DNA from: Streptomyces triculaminicus
GTDB taxonomy: Bacteria > Actinomycetota > Actinomycetes > Streptomycetales > Streptomycetaceae
Reading direction: 5' to 3'
NCBI RefSeq assembly: GCF_017349075.1
Contig: NZ_JAFMOF010000001.1
Location: 62,001-126,000 of the forward strand
Length of the DNA stretch: 64,000 bases
A program made the position numbers and the translations under genes. Shown in pieces: positions 42,607 to 51,341 of the stretch (positions within the stretch are counted from its first letter, which is position 1; every line of letters begins with the position of its first letter). The notes below the pieces were generated by a model that was not told the origin of the DNA, made no database searches, and was given only the letters and a program-made list of their open reading frames with translations.

Positions 42607-43333
42607 CTACCTGCACCCCCTCAGAGCTCCCCTCAGAGCGCGCCGTGACAAGCGCACCGCGCGGCGCCCCCAGCCCCCGGCCGGCCAGCAGGTCGTCGTG
42701 ATCGGACTCGGGCGGTTCGGCGATTCGCTGTGCCGTGAACTGATGCGGCGCGGCTGGGACGTCCTCGGTGTGGACCACGACCCGGTGCGGGTCCAGAAGC
42801 TGAGCGACGTGATCACCCACGCGGTGGCGGCCGACTGCACGGACCCGGTGGTGCTCCAGCAGCTCGGCGTGCACGAGTTCACCAGCACCGTGGTCGCCAT
42901 CGGCTCCGACGTCGAGGCGAGCATCATGACGACGTCGAACCTGCTGGAGGCCGAGGTGCCCAACGTCTGGGCCAAGGCGGTCAGCCGGCAGCACGGCCGC
43001 ATCCTGGAACGGCTCGGCGCCCACCATGTGGTGCTTCCGGAACACGACATGGGCGAGCGGGTGGCGCATCTGGTGACCGGGCGGATGATGGACTTCATCC
43101 AGTTCGACGACGACTACGCCCTGGTGAAGACCGCCGCCCCGGGGGTCGTCACCGGGATGCCGCTGGGCGAGAGCCGGGTGCGCAGCAAGTACGGGGTGAC
43201 GGTCGTCGGAATCAAGCGGCCCGGCGAGGACTTCACCCACGCCACCGCCGAGACGGTCGTCGAGCACGGCGACATCATCGTCGTCACCGGCAGGACGGCG
43301 GCCGTGGAGCGGTTCACCGAGCTCGACCGGTGA
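42599..43333 (+). CDS. TrkA/KtrA-type potassium channel regulatory subunit
   Basis: A 244-residue protein starting at TTG 42599 (GGAG nine bases upstream), overlapping the TrkH stop. The RCK_N Rossmann fold starts QQVVVIGLGRFGDSLCRELM (GxGxxG), with VDHDPVRVQKLSDV as the acidic ribose site. TrkA_C follows: GVVTGMPLGESRVRSKYGVT, VEHGDIIVVTGRTAAVERF. It would gate the TrkH pore on nucleotide binding. A complete two-gene K+ uptake unit. Confidence 0.92.
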   Translation: MADYLHPLRAPLRARRDKRTARRPQPPAGQQVVVIGLGRFGDSLCRELMRRGWDVLGVDHDPVRVQKLSDVITHAVAADCTDPVVLQQLGVHEFTSTVVAIGSDVEASIMTTSNLLEAEVPNVWAKAVSRQHGRILERLGAHHVVLPEHDMGERVAHLVTGRMMDFIQFDDDYALVKTAAPGVVTGMPLGESRVRSKYGVTVVGIKRPGEDFTHATAETVVEHGDIIVVTGRTAAVERFTELDR

Positions 43334-43400
43334 ACCGCTGCCCCTCGGGGGCGCCGGCCCCGGCACGGCGGAGGCCGCGGGCGGCGCGGCCCCCGGTCCG

Positions 43401-43592
43401 TCAGGCCAGCTGCCGCCGGGCGGCGACGACCGCGGCGTCCACGTCGCGCGTGCCGGTGGAGACGCACAGGGTGTAGGCGACGTCGTCCATGCGCCGCCGT
43501 ACCTGCTCACCGCCCTCGCCCCGGTACAGCGCGCGGAGTTCCTCGTACTCCTCGATCAGTTTGGTCAGCACCGCAGGGTGAGCCATCACCAC
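43401..43592 (-). CDS. DUF5133-type small protein
   Basis: A 63-residue helical protein, GTG 43592 (GGAGGAG seven bases upstream; ATG 43586 also in frame). The sequence AHPAVLTKLIEEYEELRALY, GEQVRRRMDDVAYTLCVSTG and RDVDAAVVAARRQLA matches the small Streptomyces family I know as DUF5133. Cytosolic; function unknown. Confidence 0.75.
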   Translation of the reverse strand: MVMAHPAVLTKLIEEYEELRALYRGEGGEQVRRRMDDVAYTLCVSTGTRDVDAAVVAARRQLA

Positions 43593-43730
43593 GGGTTTTC
43601 TCCTCCCGCCCCGGCCACCCTGACCGGGACGAGGGCTCGGCTACCCAGGACCCATACGGTCATGCGTGGGGGTACGCGGCGGGCACGGCCCCGGGCGGGC
43701 GGGGTGCGAGCCGGCGGTTACCGTAGGGCC

Positions 43731-44102
43731 ATGGAGATCTGGATCAACCCCGCCTGTTCGAAGTGCCGCAGCGCCCTCACGCTGCTCGACGCGGAGGGCG
43801 CCGGCTACACGGTCCGGCGTTACCTCGACGACGTGCCGAGCGCGGAGGAGATCCGTGCGGTGCTCGGCCGGCTCGGGCTGGAGCCGTGGGACATCACCCG
43901 GACCACGGAGGCCGAGGCCAAGGAGCTGGGGATGAAGGACTGGCCGCGCGAGGAGGGCTCCCGGGAGCGGTGGGTGGAGGCCCTGACGCGGCATCCGAAG
44001 CTGATCCAGCGTCCGATCATCACGGCGGACGACGGCTCGGCCGTGGTGGGGCGTACGGAGGAGGCCGTGCGGGAGGCCCTGGCGCGGTCCGGGCGCCGCT
44101 AG
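43731..44102 (+). CDS. ArsC/Spx-like arsenate reductase family protein
   Basis: A 123-residue thioredoxin-fold protein from ATG 43731. MEIWINPACSKCRSALTLLD has the CxxC-like C9/C12. LGLEPWDITRTTEAEAKELG and HPKLIQRPIITADDGSAVVG follow the ArsC/Spx pattern (the RPI motif and Arg for oxyanion binding). There is no arsenic operon nearby, so a general reductase or Spx-like role is also possible. Confidence 0.88.
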   Translation: MEIWINPACSKCRSALTLLDAEGAGYTVRRYLDDVPSAEEIRAVLGRLGLEPWDITRTTEAEAKELGMKDWPREEGSRERWVEALTRHPKLIQRPIITADDGSAVVGRTEEAVREALARSGRR

Positions 44103-44169
44103 CCGCTGCCTCGCCTGGAAACGGCGGTGGGTACGCGGCCTGCCCGTACCCACCGGTCCCGGCGGGGCG

Positions 44170-44610
44170 TTATCCGGCGAAGCTCAGCCGTACCTGGCCG
44201 ATGTGCTCGTTCGGGCCGCCCGAGTCGACGTAGCACTGGACGGCGGCGCAGTCGACGGACCCGACGACCTCGCCGGTGGTGGGCGACTTGCCCTGGAACG
44301 CCTTGTTCACCACGAGCTGGAAGGTGGCGGCGCCCTTGTCGTCGGTGCGGTAGGGGGTGGCGCTGCCCCAGTTGCAGGCGTCGGCCCCGTTGACCTTGGC
44401 GCACTGCCCGACGAAGTACTCCGCGCCGGGCTGCGCGCCGGTCACCGAGACGGTGACGCTCTGGCCGTCGTTGAGGTTCTCCGACGGGGTGACCGTGATC
44501 TGTGCGGCCTGGACGGCGAGCGCGGGGGCCTGGGCCGCGACGGAGAGGCCGAGGGCCAGCGCGGCGGCCGCGCCCAGTGCGGGTAACGGTCCGGTCCTGA
44601 AATTCACCAT
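44170..44610 (-). CDS. Neocarzinostatin-family (enediyne apoprotein-like) secreted protein
   Basis: A 146-residue secreted protein from ATG 44610. The signal peptide ends at about residue 33 (APALAVQA). The mature domain reads ITVTPSENLNDGQSVTVSVT, then YFVGQCAKVNGADACNWG and VVNKAFQGKSPTTGEVVGSV followed by DCAAVQCYVD. The two Cys pairs and the GQCA/ACN/VDC spacing match neocarzinostatin and macromomycin apoproteins, an immunoglobulin-like carrier fold. There is no enediyne polyketide synthase here, so it is probably a stand-alone relative binding an unknown small molecule. Confidence 0.85.
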   Translation of the reverse strand: MVNFRTGPLPALGAAAALALGLSVAAQAPALAVQAAQITVTPSENLNDGQSVTVSVTGAQPGAEYFVGQCAKVNGADACNWGSATPYRTDDKGAATFQLVVNKAFQGKSPTTGEVVGSVDCAAVQCYVDSGGPNEHIGQVRLSFAG

Positions 44611-44825
44611 GACGTCGTGTCCCTTCCCATCCGAGTGGTCGGAAACGAGAACTCGCGGGCGGCTGGCGGCACTTCCGCCATTCCGTCCGTTTTGGATCCT
44701 CTGGAATGATCACACGCCGCTGAGCGGAAGGGCATCTTCGATATTGCTGCGCGAGGGCCGGAGGAGGGCTCGGCGGCCCTCGATAGACTCCCCCGAGATC
44801 GATCTTCACAGGGGAGGACGCCTCG

Positions 44826-45602
44826 ATGGCGCTCAGAGACCAGACGGCGGGAATCCGGGGCAACCTCGCATGGGGGTCCGCCCGGCACGCCCGCGCCCGG
44901 GCCGTCGCCATCTTCGCGGCCCCCAGCACGGGCCGGGTGAGCGATCCCGTCATAGGTCGCGTCCAAAAGGCACGCGCGATAGCCGGCCTGCTGACGACCT
45001 TCGCGCTGATATCCGTCTACGGCGTGGACGGCGGCTGGAGCGCGGTGTTCGCGGACGGGCTCACCAAGCTGTTCCTCGCCCCGCTGACCCTGATACTGGT
45101 GGGGCCGCTCGTCATCGCCGGCTTCATCTGGTACGCGCCCCCGCGGCACCGGGCGTTGCTCCGCTCACGCCTGCGCTACCCCCTCAAGGCCATCGGCTGG
45201 TACCTGGGCGTTCCCGCCCTCGCCGTCGGCGGGTTCCTCGGCCTGGGCGGGCTGCTGAAACTGATGGAGGACGTCGTCGCCGTCCAGATGCTGGTCGGGC
45301 TGCTCACCCTGGTCGTCGGGGTTCCGTATCTGGTCTGGTCGGCGTGCTTCCTCTTCTTCGCCTCGGGTCCCGCCGCCCGCTACGCCTTCAACACCGCCGA
45401 CGTGCACGCCGCGCTGCCGGCCGTGCTCACCACCGTCCTCGTGTGGGTGCTCAACCTCGTCCAGCTCGGCGACGGCCTGCCCAACGGGCCGCTGCCCGTG
45501 CAGATCGCGGCCTTCCTCGGCGGACCGCTGTCGGTCACGGCCGTCTCGTACTGGGAGGTGCGCGTCCTGCGCACCCGGTACGGGGTGCGCGTCCGGGGCT
45601 GA
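44826..45602 (+). CDS. Multi-pass membrane protein, unknown
   Basis: A 258-residue protein from ATG 44826 (GGGGAGG upstream). About five to six hydrophobic segments: AGLLTTFALISVYGV, KLFLAPLTLILVGPLVIAGF, IGWYLGVPALAVGGFLGLGG, MLVGLLTLVVGVPYLVWSAC, AVLTTVLVWVLNLVQLG and the C-terminal one. No family recognised; Yip1-like membrane proteins are the nearest thing I can think of. The gene ends at a strong hairpin. Confidence 0.7.
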   Translation: MALRDQTAGIRGNLAWGSARHARARAVAIFAAPSTGRVSDPVIGRVQKARAIAGLLTTFALISVYGVDGGWSAVFADGLTKLFLAPLTLILVGPLVIAGFIWYAPPRHRALLRSRLRYPLKAIGWYLGVPALAVGGFLGLGGLLKLMEDVVAVQMLVGLLTLVVGVPYLVWSACFLFFASGPAARYAFNTADVHAALPAVLTTVLVWVLNLVQLGDGLPNGPLPVQIAAFLGGPLSVTAVSYWEVRVLRTRYGVRVRG

Positions 45603-45620
45603 GCGACGGCCACGGAACGC

Positions 45621-45666
45621 GCCGCGGCAGGCCGGGCCCCCGTCCGGGCCCGGCCTGCCGCGGCGT
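45621..45666. terminator. Perfect 20-bp stem between convergent genes
   Basis: CGCCGCGGCAGGCCGGGCCC (45621-45640) is followed after the loop CCGTCC by its exact complement (45647-45666). It lies between the membrane protein gene and the convergent lipoprotein gene and should terminate both. Confidence 0.85.
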
Positions 45667-45679
45667 TCGCCGGAAGGGC

Positions 45680-46450
45680 TCAGCCGAGCTTCTTCATCTG
45701 GGCGTCGACGACGTCCTTGGGCTGCTCCGCCTTGCCGGCCAGGCTCAGGGCGTAGAAGGAGGCGACCGTACCGCCCTTGCGCGCCACCACCATGTGGGTG
45801 GTGGCGGCGTCGCCGCCCTCCACCTCCATGGCGAAGGTGAAGGCGACGGACTCGTCGCCCGCCGTGAGGGAGAGGGGCTCGACCTTGGTGAACTTCGTCT
45901 TCTCACCGTCGGCCGTCATGACGAAGCCGCCGGCGCAGGCCGCTCCCGCCTTCTTCACCGCGGCGATGGCGTCCGCCGCGCCCTGGCCGTCGTGCGAGCC
46001 CAGCGTGGCGGCCGTGACGGTGGTGCCGAGCGCGCCGAGGCCGGCCTTCATCTTCTCCTCGGCCGAGGCGCCCTCGGCCGGCTTCGCGGGCATCTTCATG
46101 GCCTTGCGCGTCACGGTCGCGCCGGGCTTGCCGGCACCGCGCATCGCCATGACGTCGACCAGCGGCTTGCACTCTGCCTTGTCGCTGCCCATGGTCTTGG
46201 TCGACTCGGTGTCCGCCTTGGTGGCGCCGGCGACCTTGAGGCCCGGAAGGTCGCTCTCGGCCAGCGCGAGCTTCTCCAGCTCGGCCTGCGACAGGGCCTT
46301 CCCGGCCGGGGCGGCGGGCGCGCCGGCGGAGGCCTTGGCCTTGGGTTCGTCCTTCGCCTCGGACTCCTTGGAGCCACAAGCGCCGGCGAGCAGGGCCAGC
46401 GACATCGCGGAAGCGGCGATGGCGGTACGACGGACGGTGATGCGACGCAT
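45680..46450 (-). CDS. Lipoprotein
   Basis: A 256-residue protein from ATG 46450. A signal peptide MRRITVRRTAIAASAMSLAL ends in the lipobox LLAG-C (Cys25), then a charged Lys/Ala/Glu/Pro linker. The rest is a soluble alpha/beta domain (ELEKLALAESDLPGLKVAGA, VSLTAGDESVAFTFAMEVEG-like strands, VVARKGGTVASFYALSL) reminiscent of the exported PknH-sensor/LppX-type lipoproteins of actinobacteria. Attached to the outer membrane face; function unknown. Confidence 0.82.
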   Translation of the reverse strand: MRRITVRRTAIAASAMSLALLAGACGSKESEAKDEPKAKASAGAPAAPAGKALSQAELEKLALAESDLPGLKVAGATKADTESTKTMGSDKAECKPLVDVMAMRGAGKPGATVTRKAMKMPAKPAEGASAEEKMKAGLGALGTTVTAATLGSHDGQGAADAIAAVKKAGAACAGGFVMTADGEKTKFTKVEPLSLTAGDESVAFTFAMEVEGGDAATTHMVVARKGGTVASFYALSLAGKAEQPKDVVDAQMKKLG

Positions 46451-46681
46451 GGAAAAGCTTTCTTTTCGATCGGTGAGACAACGTTCCCGCACGCCGGATT
46501 TCCCGGCGTTCACGCGGACCGTCGTGTGCGGATCAATCTACGTCCCCCACCGACCGACAGATCAACATAATTTCACCCCTGGCCCCAATCGTGACGTCGG
46601 CGCAATCACTCGTCTATCCGACCGAGGCCTGGGGGGCGCATTCCCTTCCTGATAACGGATCAAAAGGCTTGCGGTCCGGCG

Positions 46682-47227
46682 TCAGGCCGGCTCATCGCTC
46701 CGCAGTTCCCTGAGCTCGCCGTAGTACTCGCGTATGCGGACGAGTTTTTCCGCGACGGCTTCGTCCGTGACCGATGCCATCCCGTCGAGGAACTCGAGAC
46801 ACCAGTCCCGCCCGGAGTCATCACTTCCGCGTATGTACTCCAGGGTCCGTTCGACGCCGTTGACGACGAGGAAGGCGTCGGGCAGCCCGCAAAAGGTGTC
46901 GAAGCTTCTGGACTTCGCATCCCACAGCAGCCAGACGTCCTCGATCCGCCGCTGTTCGGCGACGAGCAGGGCCGCCATGCCGATGCGATCGCTGTACCCC
47001 CAGGCATGGCCGTGACCGAGGATTTCCTGGCGCAGCAGAAAGCGCGCGAAGTCCGCGGAGCAGGGGCCGGGGTCCGCGAGGAGCAGGTCCAGCACTTCCT
47101 CGCGGTCCTTCCAGCCGGCGTCGTACGGGAGGCCCTCGGCGTCGTAGCGGCCGTCGAAGGCCAGCAGTTCCCAGCGGTCGGGGTCCGCCTGCCACCAGGC
47201 CGGGTCGGGAACGGTGGGCTCGCTCAT
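46682..47227 (-). CDS. Hypothetical protein, cytosolic
   Basis: A 181-residue protein from ATG 47227 (GAGGAG seven bases upstream). It reads DPAWWQADPDRWELLAFDGR, ADFARFLLRQEILGHGHAWG, VWLLWDAKSRSFDTFCGLPD and ends in a charged helix VRIREYYGELRELRS. Soluble and acidic; I recall hypothetical Streptomyces proteins like it but no named domain. It is divergent from the beta-lactamase gene. Confidence 0.65.
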   Translation of the reverse strand: MSEPTVPDPAWWQADPDRWELLAFDGRYDAEGLPYDAGWKDREEVLDLLLADPGPCSADFARFLLRQEILGHGHAWGYSDRIGMAALLVAEQRRIEDVWLLWDAKSRSFDTFCGLPDAFLVVNGVERTLEYIRGSDDSGRDWCLEFLDGMASVTDEAVAEKLVRIREYYGELRELRSDEPA

Positions 47228-47341
47228 CGGGACTCTCCTCGCGGGGCGGTCATCGGCGTCATGGCGCGCAAGTGGAACTGATCGGTCTGCTGCCGGCGTC
47301 TTCAAGATCGTCTTTGTCCAGCGAGAGAGAAGAGTACGACC

Positions 47342-48265
47342 GTGGAATCCCTCCCGCAGACCACCCGTGGCACCCTGTCACGCCGCGCGATGCTGACCCT
47401 CGGCGCGGGAACGGCGCTGACCGCCGCCCTCGCCACGAGCGGCACGGCCTACGCGTCGACGCCCGGCGACGACGAGATCTGCCGGCGACTGAGCCGGCTC
47501 GAGCGTGAGCACTCCGCGCGTGTGGGGGTGTTCGCGCACAACCCGAGGACGGGCCGGACGGTGCGCTACCGGGCCGACGAGCGCTTCCCGATGTGCTCGG
47601 TGTTCAAGACGCTCGCCGTCGCCGCCGTCCTGCGGGACCTCGACCACGACGGGACGTTCCTCGCCAAGCGCGTCCACTACACACAGGGTGATGTCGACAA
47701 GGCCGTCTGGGCGCCGGTGACGAAGGACCACATCGCCGACGGCATGACCGTGGCCGCGCTGTGCGAGGCCACCATCCAGCAGAGCGACAACGCCGCCGCC
47801 AACCTCCTGCTCCGCGAGCTGGGCGGCCCGGACGCCGTCACGCGCTTCTGCCGCTCGGTCGGCGACCCCGTCACCCGCCTCGACCGCTGGGAGCCCACGC
47901 TGAACTCGGCCGAGCCGTGGCGCGTGGAGGACACCACGAGCCCCCGCGCCATCGGCCGGACCTACGCCCGGCTCGTCCTCGGCGACGCCCTCGCGCCCGA
48001 GGACCGCGAGCGGCTGACGAAGTGGCTGCTGGGCAACACCACCAGCACCGACCGCTTCCGCAAGGCGCTGCCCCCCGGCTGGACCCTCGGGGACAAGACC
48101 GGAGCCGGAAGCTACGGCACCAACAACGACGTGGGCGTCGCCTGGAGCCCCGACGGCTCGCCCCTCGTGCTGTCTGTCCTGACGACCAAGCACAGCCCCG
48201 ACGCCAAGGGTGAGGACGCGTTGGTCGCCGAGACCGCGAAGCTCCTGGTGAGCGCCCTGGCCTGA
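47342..48265 (+). CDS. bla: Class A beta-lactamase, Tat-type signal
   Basis: A 307-residue protein from GTG 47342. The twin-arginine signal LSRRAMLTLGAGTALTAALA ends near residue 39. All class A motifs are intact: S86-x-x-K89 (CSVFKT), S148-D149-N150, E184 in RWEPTLN and K252-T253-G254. This should hydrolyse beta-lactams outside the cell. It is followed by a strong hairpin. There is no BlaI/BlaR regulator nearby. Confidence 0.95.
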   Translation: MESLPQTTRGTLSRRAMLTLGAGTALTAALATSGTAYASTPGDDEICRRLSRLEREHSARVGVFAHNPRTGRTVRYRADERFPMCSVFKTLAVAAVLRDLDHDGTFLAKRVHYTQGDVDKAVWAPVTKDHIADGMTVAALCEATIQQSDNAAANLLLRELGGPDAVTRFCRSVGDPVTRLDRWEPTLNSAEPWRVEDTTSPRAIGRTYARLVLGDALAPEDRERLTKWLLGNTTSTDRFRKALPPGWTLGDKTGAGSYGTNNDVGVAWSPDGSPLVLSVLTTKHSPDAKGEDALVAETAKLLVSALA

Positions 48266-48296
48266 CGGCCGGGAACGCCCGGGAGCACACCGGGAC

Positions 48297-48328
48297 GCGG
48301 CGGGCGGGGACCGTCACCCGCCCGCCGC
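48297..48328 (+). terminator. Hairpin after beta-lactamase gene
   Basis: GCGGCGGGCGGG (48297-48308) and its exact complement (48317-48328) with an 8-base loop. Confidence 0.75.
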
Positions 48329-48399
48329 GCACGGCTCGCCGCCCGCCGCAGCGGCCACTACGTTCGAGGCAGCCGATCAGCTACCGAGGAGAGCGCCCG

Positions 48400-48762
48400 A
48401 TGGCCGGTCTCGTACGCAAGAGCCTCGATTCGCCCGAGGAAGTCCGCCCCTTCGAGGACGGCAAAGGAAAGCTCGAGCTGGTGGACGCCGGTGCCGGGGC
48501 CGTCGGCAGGGCCACCTTCGAACCCGGCTGGCGCTGGACCCAGCACATCAAGCCGATCGCCGGGACCGACAGCTGCCAGGCCTCCCACGCCTGCTACGTC
48601 ATCTCGGGCCGGATGCACATCGCCATGGACGACGGCCAGGAGGACGACTTCGGGCCGGGCGACTACATGATCTGCCCGCCCGGTCACGACGCCTGGGTCA
48701 TCGGGGACGAGCCGTGCGTCCTCGTCGACTGGCAGGGCTTCGCCGACTACGCCAAGCGCTGA
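48400..48762 (+). CDS. Cupin-domain protein
   Basis: A 120-residue single cupin from ATG 48400 (GAGGA upstream). The two cupin motifs are in GWRWTQHIKPIAGTDSCQAS, HACYVISGRMHIAMDDGQED and DFGPGDYMICPPGHDAWVIG, with His and acidic ligands plausible for a metal. Ends DWQGFADYAKR. Small cupins of this type are common stress-related proteins; substrate unknown. Confidence 0.88.
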   Translation: MAGLVRKSLDSPEEVRPFEDGKGKLELVDAGAGAVGRATFEPGWRWTQHIKPIAGTDSCQASHACYVISGRMHIAMDDGQEDDFGPGDYMICPPGHDAWVIGDEPCVLVDWQGFADYAKR

Positions 48763-48784
48763 CCGGTCCGCCGACCCCCGGAGC

Positions 48785-49216
48785 TCAGTCGGCGAAGCGG
48801 CGGACGTAGCGCTTCTGCCAGGGCGTTTCGACGGCGTGGCGGTCGTAGTGGCGGCGTACGAACGCCACCGCCGCGTCGGCGGGGACACCGTCCAGGACGG
48901 CGAGGCAGGCCAGGGCGGTGCCCGTGCGGCCGCGGCCGCCGCCGCAGGCGATCTCGACGCGGTCGGATCCCGCCCGCGCCCAGGCCTCGCCGAGCACCGC
49001 CTGGGCGTCCGTGGGGCTGTCGGGCAACCGGAAGTCGGGCCAGCGCAGCCAGCGGGACTCCCAGGGAACCTCCGGGGGCCGCTTGCCCAGGAGGTACACG
49101 GCGAAGCCGGGGAGCGGGCCGGGCGGAAGGCCCCGGCGCAGCCCCCGGCCCCGGATCAGCCGCCCGGAGGGCAGCCGCAGAACACCCACGTCGTCGATCG
49201 CCCACGTTCCCGCCAC
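48785..49216 (-). CDS. Dual-specificity-type protein phosphatase
   Basis: A 143-residue protein. The signature IACGGGRGRTGTALACLAVL has the HCx5R-type loop as CGGGRGRTG, with a Cys nucleophile and Arg but Ala in place of the usual His before it. WPDFRLPDSPTDAQAVLGEA supplies the general-acid Asp loop. Small bacterial DSP-like phosphatase; substrate unknown. It converges with the cupin gene. Confidence 0.82.
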   Translation of the reverse strand: MAGTWAIDDVGVLRLPSGRLIRGRGLRRGLPPGPLPGFAVYLLGKRPPEVPWESRWLRWPDFRLPDSPTDAQAVLGEAWARAGSDRVEIACGGGRGRTGTALACLAVLDGVPADAAVAFVRRHYDRHAVETPWQKRYVRRFAD

Positions 49217-49350
49217 CCGTTCACCGTAGCCGCCGCGCGACGGGGCGCCCAGGTGGAGAGCCGCCCCGGCGACGACGCGGATCGTGTGACGACGAGGGGC
49301 ACGGTGGTGGCAGGTGAGCAGGGAGCGCTCCGACGAGGTAAGCAGGAACC

Positions 49351-50523
49351 ATGGCCCTTCAGCGGAGACGGTTCGGTTCCGGGCGGCGACGGCCGCTCGG
49401 CCGCCGCTCGCTGATCGCGGTGCCGCTCGGGCTCATCGCCCTGGTCACGGTGGTCGATCTGCTGACGCCCCCGAACATCCATCTGGGGCCGCTCCTGGTC
49501 GCCGCGCCCGCCATCACCGCCGCCATCGGCGGCGCGGCGCTCACCGCCGTCATCGGGGCCCTCGCCGTGACCGCCCAGGTCGTCATCGGGGTCTTCCACG
49601 GCGGCCTGACGACGCCGAACCACCAGGCCCAGATCGCCGCCCTGCTCCTCATCTCCATCCTCCTGGTGATCTTCCGGCACGCCCAGGAGGGCCACGAGCG
49701 GCAGCTCAGCCAGGCGCGCCTGGTCGCCGAGGTGACCCAGCGGGTGTTCCTGCGGCCGATCCCCGCCAGCATCGGACCCCTGGCGTGCGCGTCGGTCTAC
49801 CTCGCCGCCGAGGCCGAGACCCGCATGGGCGGCGACCTCTACGCCGTCGCGCGGACCCGGCACGGCACCCGCGTCATGATCGGCGACGTGCGCGGCAAGG
49901 GGCTCTCGGCGATCGGGGACGCCGCCCTGCTGCTCGGCGCCTTCCGCGCGGCGGCGCACCGCAACCCTCCGCTGCCCCGGCTGGTGGCCCATCTGCAGAA
50001 CGCCTCGTACTGGGAGATGACGGAGCCGGACGCGAGCGGGGAACGGTTCGTCACCGCGGTGGTCCTGGACATCCCCGACGACCGGCCGCTGATCCAGCTG
50101 ATCAACTGCGGTCACCCTCCCCCGCTGCTGCTGAGCGGGGGCGAGGTCACCGCCCTGGCGGTCGCCGACCCCGCGCTGCCGCTCGGCATGACCGGCGCCC
50201 TGACGGAGGACGACTACACCACCGAGTCCTTCCCCTACGCGGTGGGCGATGTGCTGCTGCTGTACACGGACGGCGTCATCGAGACCCGTGACGCCGACGG
50301 ACGCTTCTACCCGCTGGCCGAACGGGTCGCCTCCTGGCAGGAGACAGATCCTCAGCGGCTCGTCCATCGTGTCCACCGCGATCTGCTCGCCCACGCCGGG
50401 GGGTCCGTGAGCGACGACGTGGCCATCCTGGCCATCGAACGGCGTGACCCGCTCGTGCCGGTGCCCGGCACGGCCCACGGGGCGGAGGAGGACGGCGGAA
50501 GCCCGCCCGCGGACGGGCGGTGA
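49351..50523 (+). CDS. SpoIIE-type PP2C phosphatase with membrane segments
   Basis: A 390-residue protein from ATG 49351. N-terminal membrane part with about four helices (LIAVPLGLIALVTVVDLLTP, LLVAAPAITAAIGGAALTAV, IAALLLISILLVIF). The PP2C/SpoIIE domain runs from about 135: AETRMGGDLYAV, MIGDVRGKGLSAIGDAALLL, GHPPPLLLSGGEV, LLLYTDGVIETRD and SVSDDVAILAIERR, with the metal-binding Asp residues. In Streptomyces such phosphatases act on anti-anti-sigma factors; the sigma factor at 54421 is a possible pathway member. Confidence 0.9.
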   Translation: MALQRRRFGSGRRRPLGRRSLIAVPLGLIALVTVVDLLTPPNIHLGPLLVAAPAITAAIGGAALTAVIGALAVTAQVVIGVFHGGLTTPNHQAQIAALLLISILLVIFRHAQEGHERQLSQARLVAEVTQRVFLRPIPASIGPLACASVYLAAEAETRMGGDLYAVARTRHGTRVMIGDVRGKGLSAIGDAALLLGAFRAAAHRNPPLPRLVAHLQNASYWEMTEPDASGERFVTAVVLDIPDDRPLIQLINCGHPPPLLLSGGEVTALAVADPALPLGMTGALTEDDYTTESFPYAVGDVLLLYTDGVIETRDADGRFYPLAERVASWQETDPQRLVHRVHRDLLAHAGGSVSDDVAILAIERRDPLVPVPGTAHGAEEDGGSPPADGR

Positions 50524-50667
50524 GGCCGGACGGGCGATGCCCGCGCCCCCGTGCCCGCGTCGTCGTGGCGCCGACGGTCTCCGCGACCCGGCGTGTTGCA
50601 TCCTGGCGACCCAGCGCCCCGGAGGCGACAGCGCCCCGAACCGAGAGAGCGGCAAGGAATGAGCGAC

Positions 50668-50901
50668 ATGACGGTGTGCGAGGTCTGCGGCAACGACTAC
50701 GAACTGTCCTTCGAGGTACGTGCCGCAGGAGCCGTGCACGTCTTCGACAGCTTCGAATGCGCGGCCCACAAACTCGCGCCGATCTGCGACAACTGCGGAT
50801 GCCGCATCCTGGGCCACGGCCTGGAGACGGACGGCATGTTCTTCTGCTGCGCCCATTGCGCACGGGCGAAGGGCTACACCCAGCTCACCGACCACGCCTG
50901 A
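50668..50901 (+). CDS. Cysteine-rich metal-binding small protein (metallothionein/zinc-ribbon type)
   Basis: A 77-residue protein. ATG 50668 has AAGGA seven to eight bases upstream; ATG 50659 is too close to it. Cys pairs: TVCEVCGNDY, FECAAHKLAPICDNCGCRI, FFCCAHCARAKGY. The CxxC/HxxxxxCxxC pattern suits one or two zinc sites and resembles prokaryotic metallothionein-like or MYM/TRASH-type fingers. Cytosolic. Confidence 0.8.
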   Translation: MTVCEVCGNDYELSFEVRAAGAVHVFDSFECAAHKLAPICDNCGCRILGHGLETDGMFFCCAHCARAKGYTQLTDHA

Positions 50902-51013
50902 ACCGGCGCGCTCGCACCGCGGCGACGGTGGCGGCGGGCATGCACGAGGGCGGGGCCCCGGGCCCCCTTCATCCGCTACCGTGACAGCCGGCCGCGAAAG
51001 CGTGGAGGACCCG

Positions 51014-51313
51014 ATGAGCACCGGCAGGCAGTGGACCGTCGACGGCATCAGTGACGCGCTCCCCCACCCCGAGCTCCGCGCCACCTTCCTGCGCGAGGTG
51101 TCGTTCACGGACGTCGACGCGCTCCCCGGCCTCCTGCGCCACTGGGTCGGCTTCGTCCAGGAGTTCGAGGCGGAACGCCCGCGCGTCGAAGGCCTCAGGA
51201 GCCTCGTCGACGCGGACGGCCGCCTTCCCACCACGCGCACGGCCGGCTTCGTCGAGGTGAGCGCGGACGAGCTCCGCGGCGCGGCCGGCCGGGGCGGCCG
51301 CGGCCTCGCGTGA
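51014..51313 (+). CDS. Hypothetical protein
   Basis: A 99-residue protein from ATG 51014 with GGAGG six bases upstream. It reads WTVDGISDALPHPELRATFL, REVSFTDVDALPGLLRHWVG and ends GGRGLA. Soluble and helical, with no family known to me. The good ribosome site and codon pattern support it. Confidence 0.65.
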   Translation: MSTGRQWTVDGISDALPHPELRATFLREVSFTDVDALPGLLRHWVGFVQEFEAERPRVEGLRSLVDADGRLPTTRTAGFVEVSADELRGAAGRGGRGLA

Positions 51314-51341
51314 CCCAAGGGTCCGCACCGGGCCGGCCGGA

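Noticed and set aside
43334..43400. G/C-rich imperfect repeats after the TrkA gene as a terminator
   Set aside because: Several short stems are possible but none is clean enough to call in such GC-rich sequence.
44170..45602. An enediyne or other polyketide cluster around the neocarzinostatin-like gene
   Set aside because: Neighbours are a membrane protein, an ArsC-like protein and a lipoprotein; there are no synthase, tailoring or transport genes.
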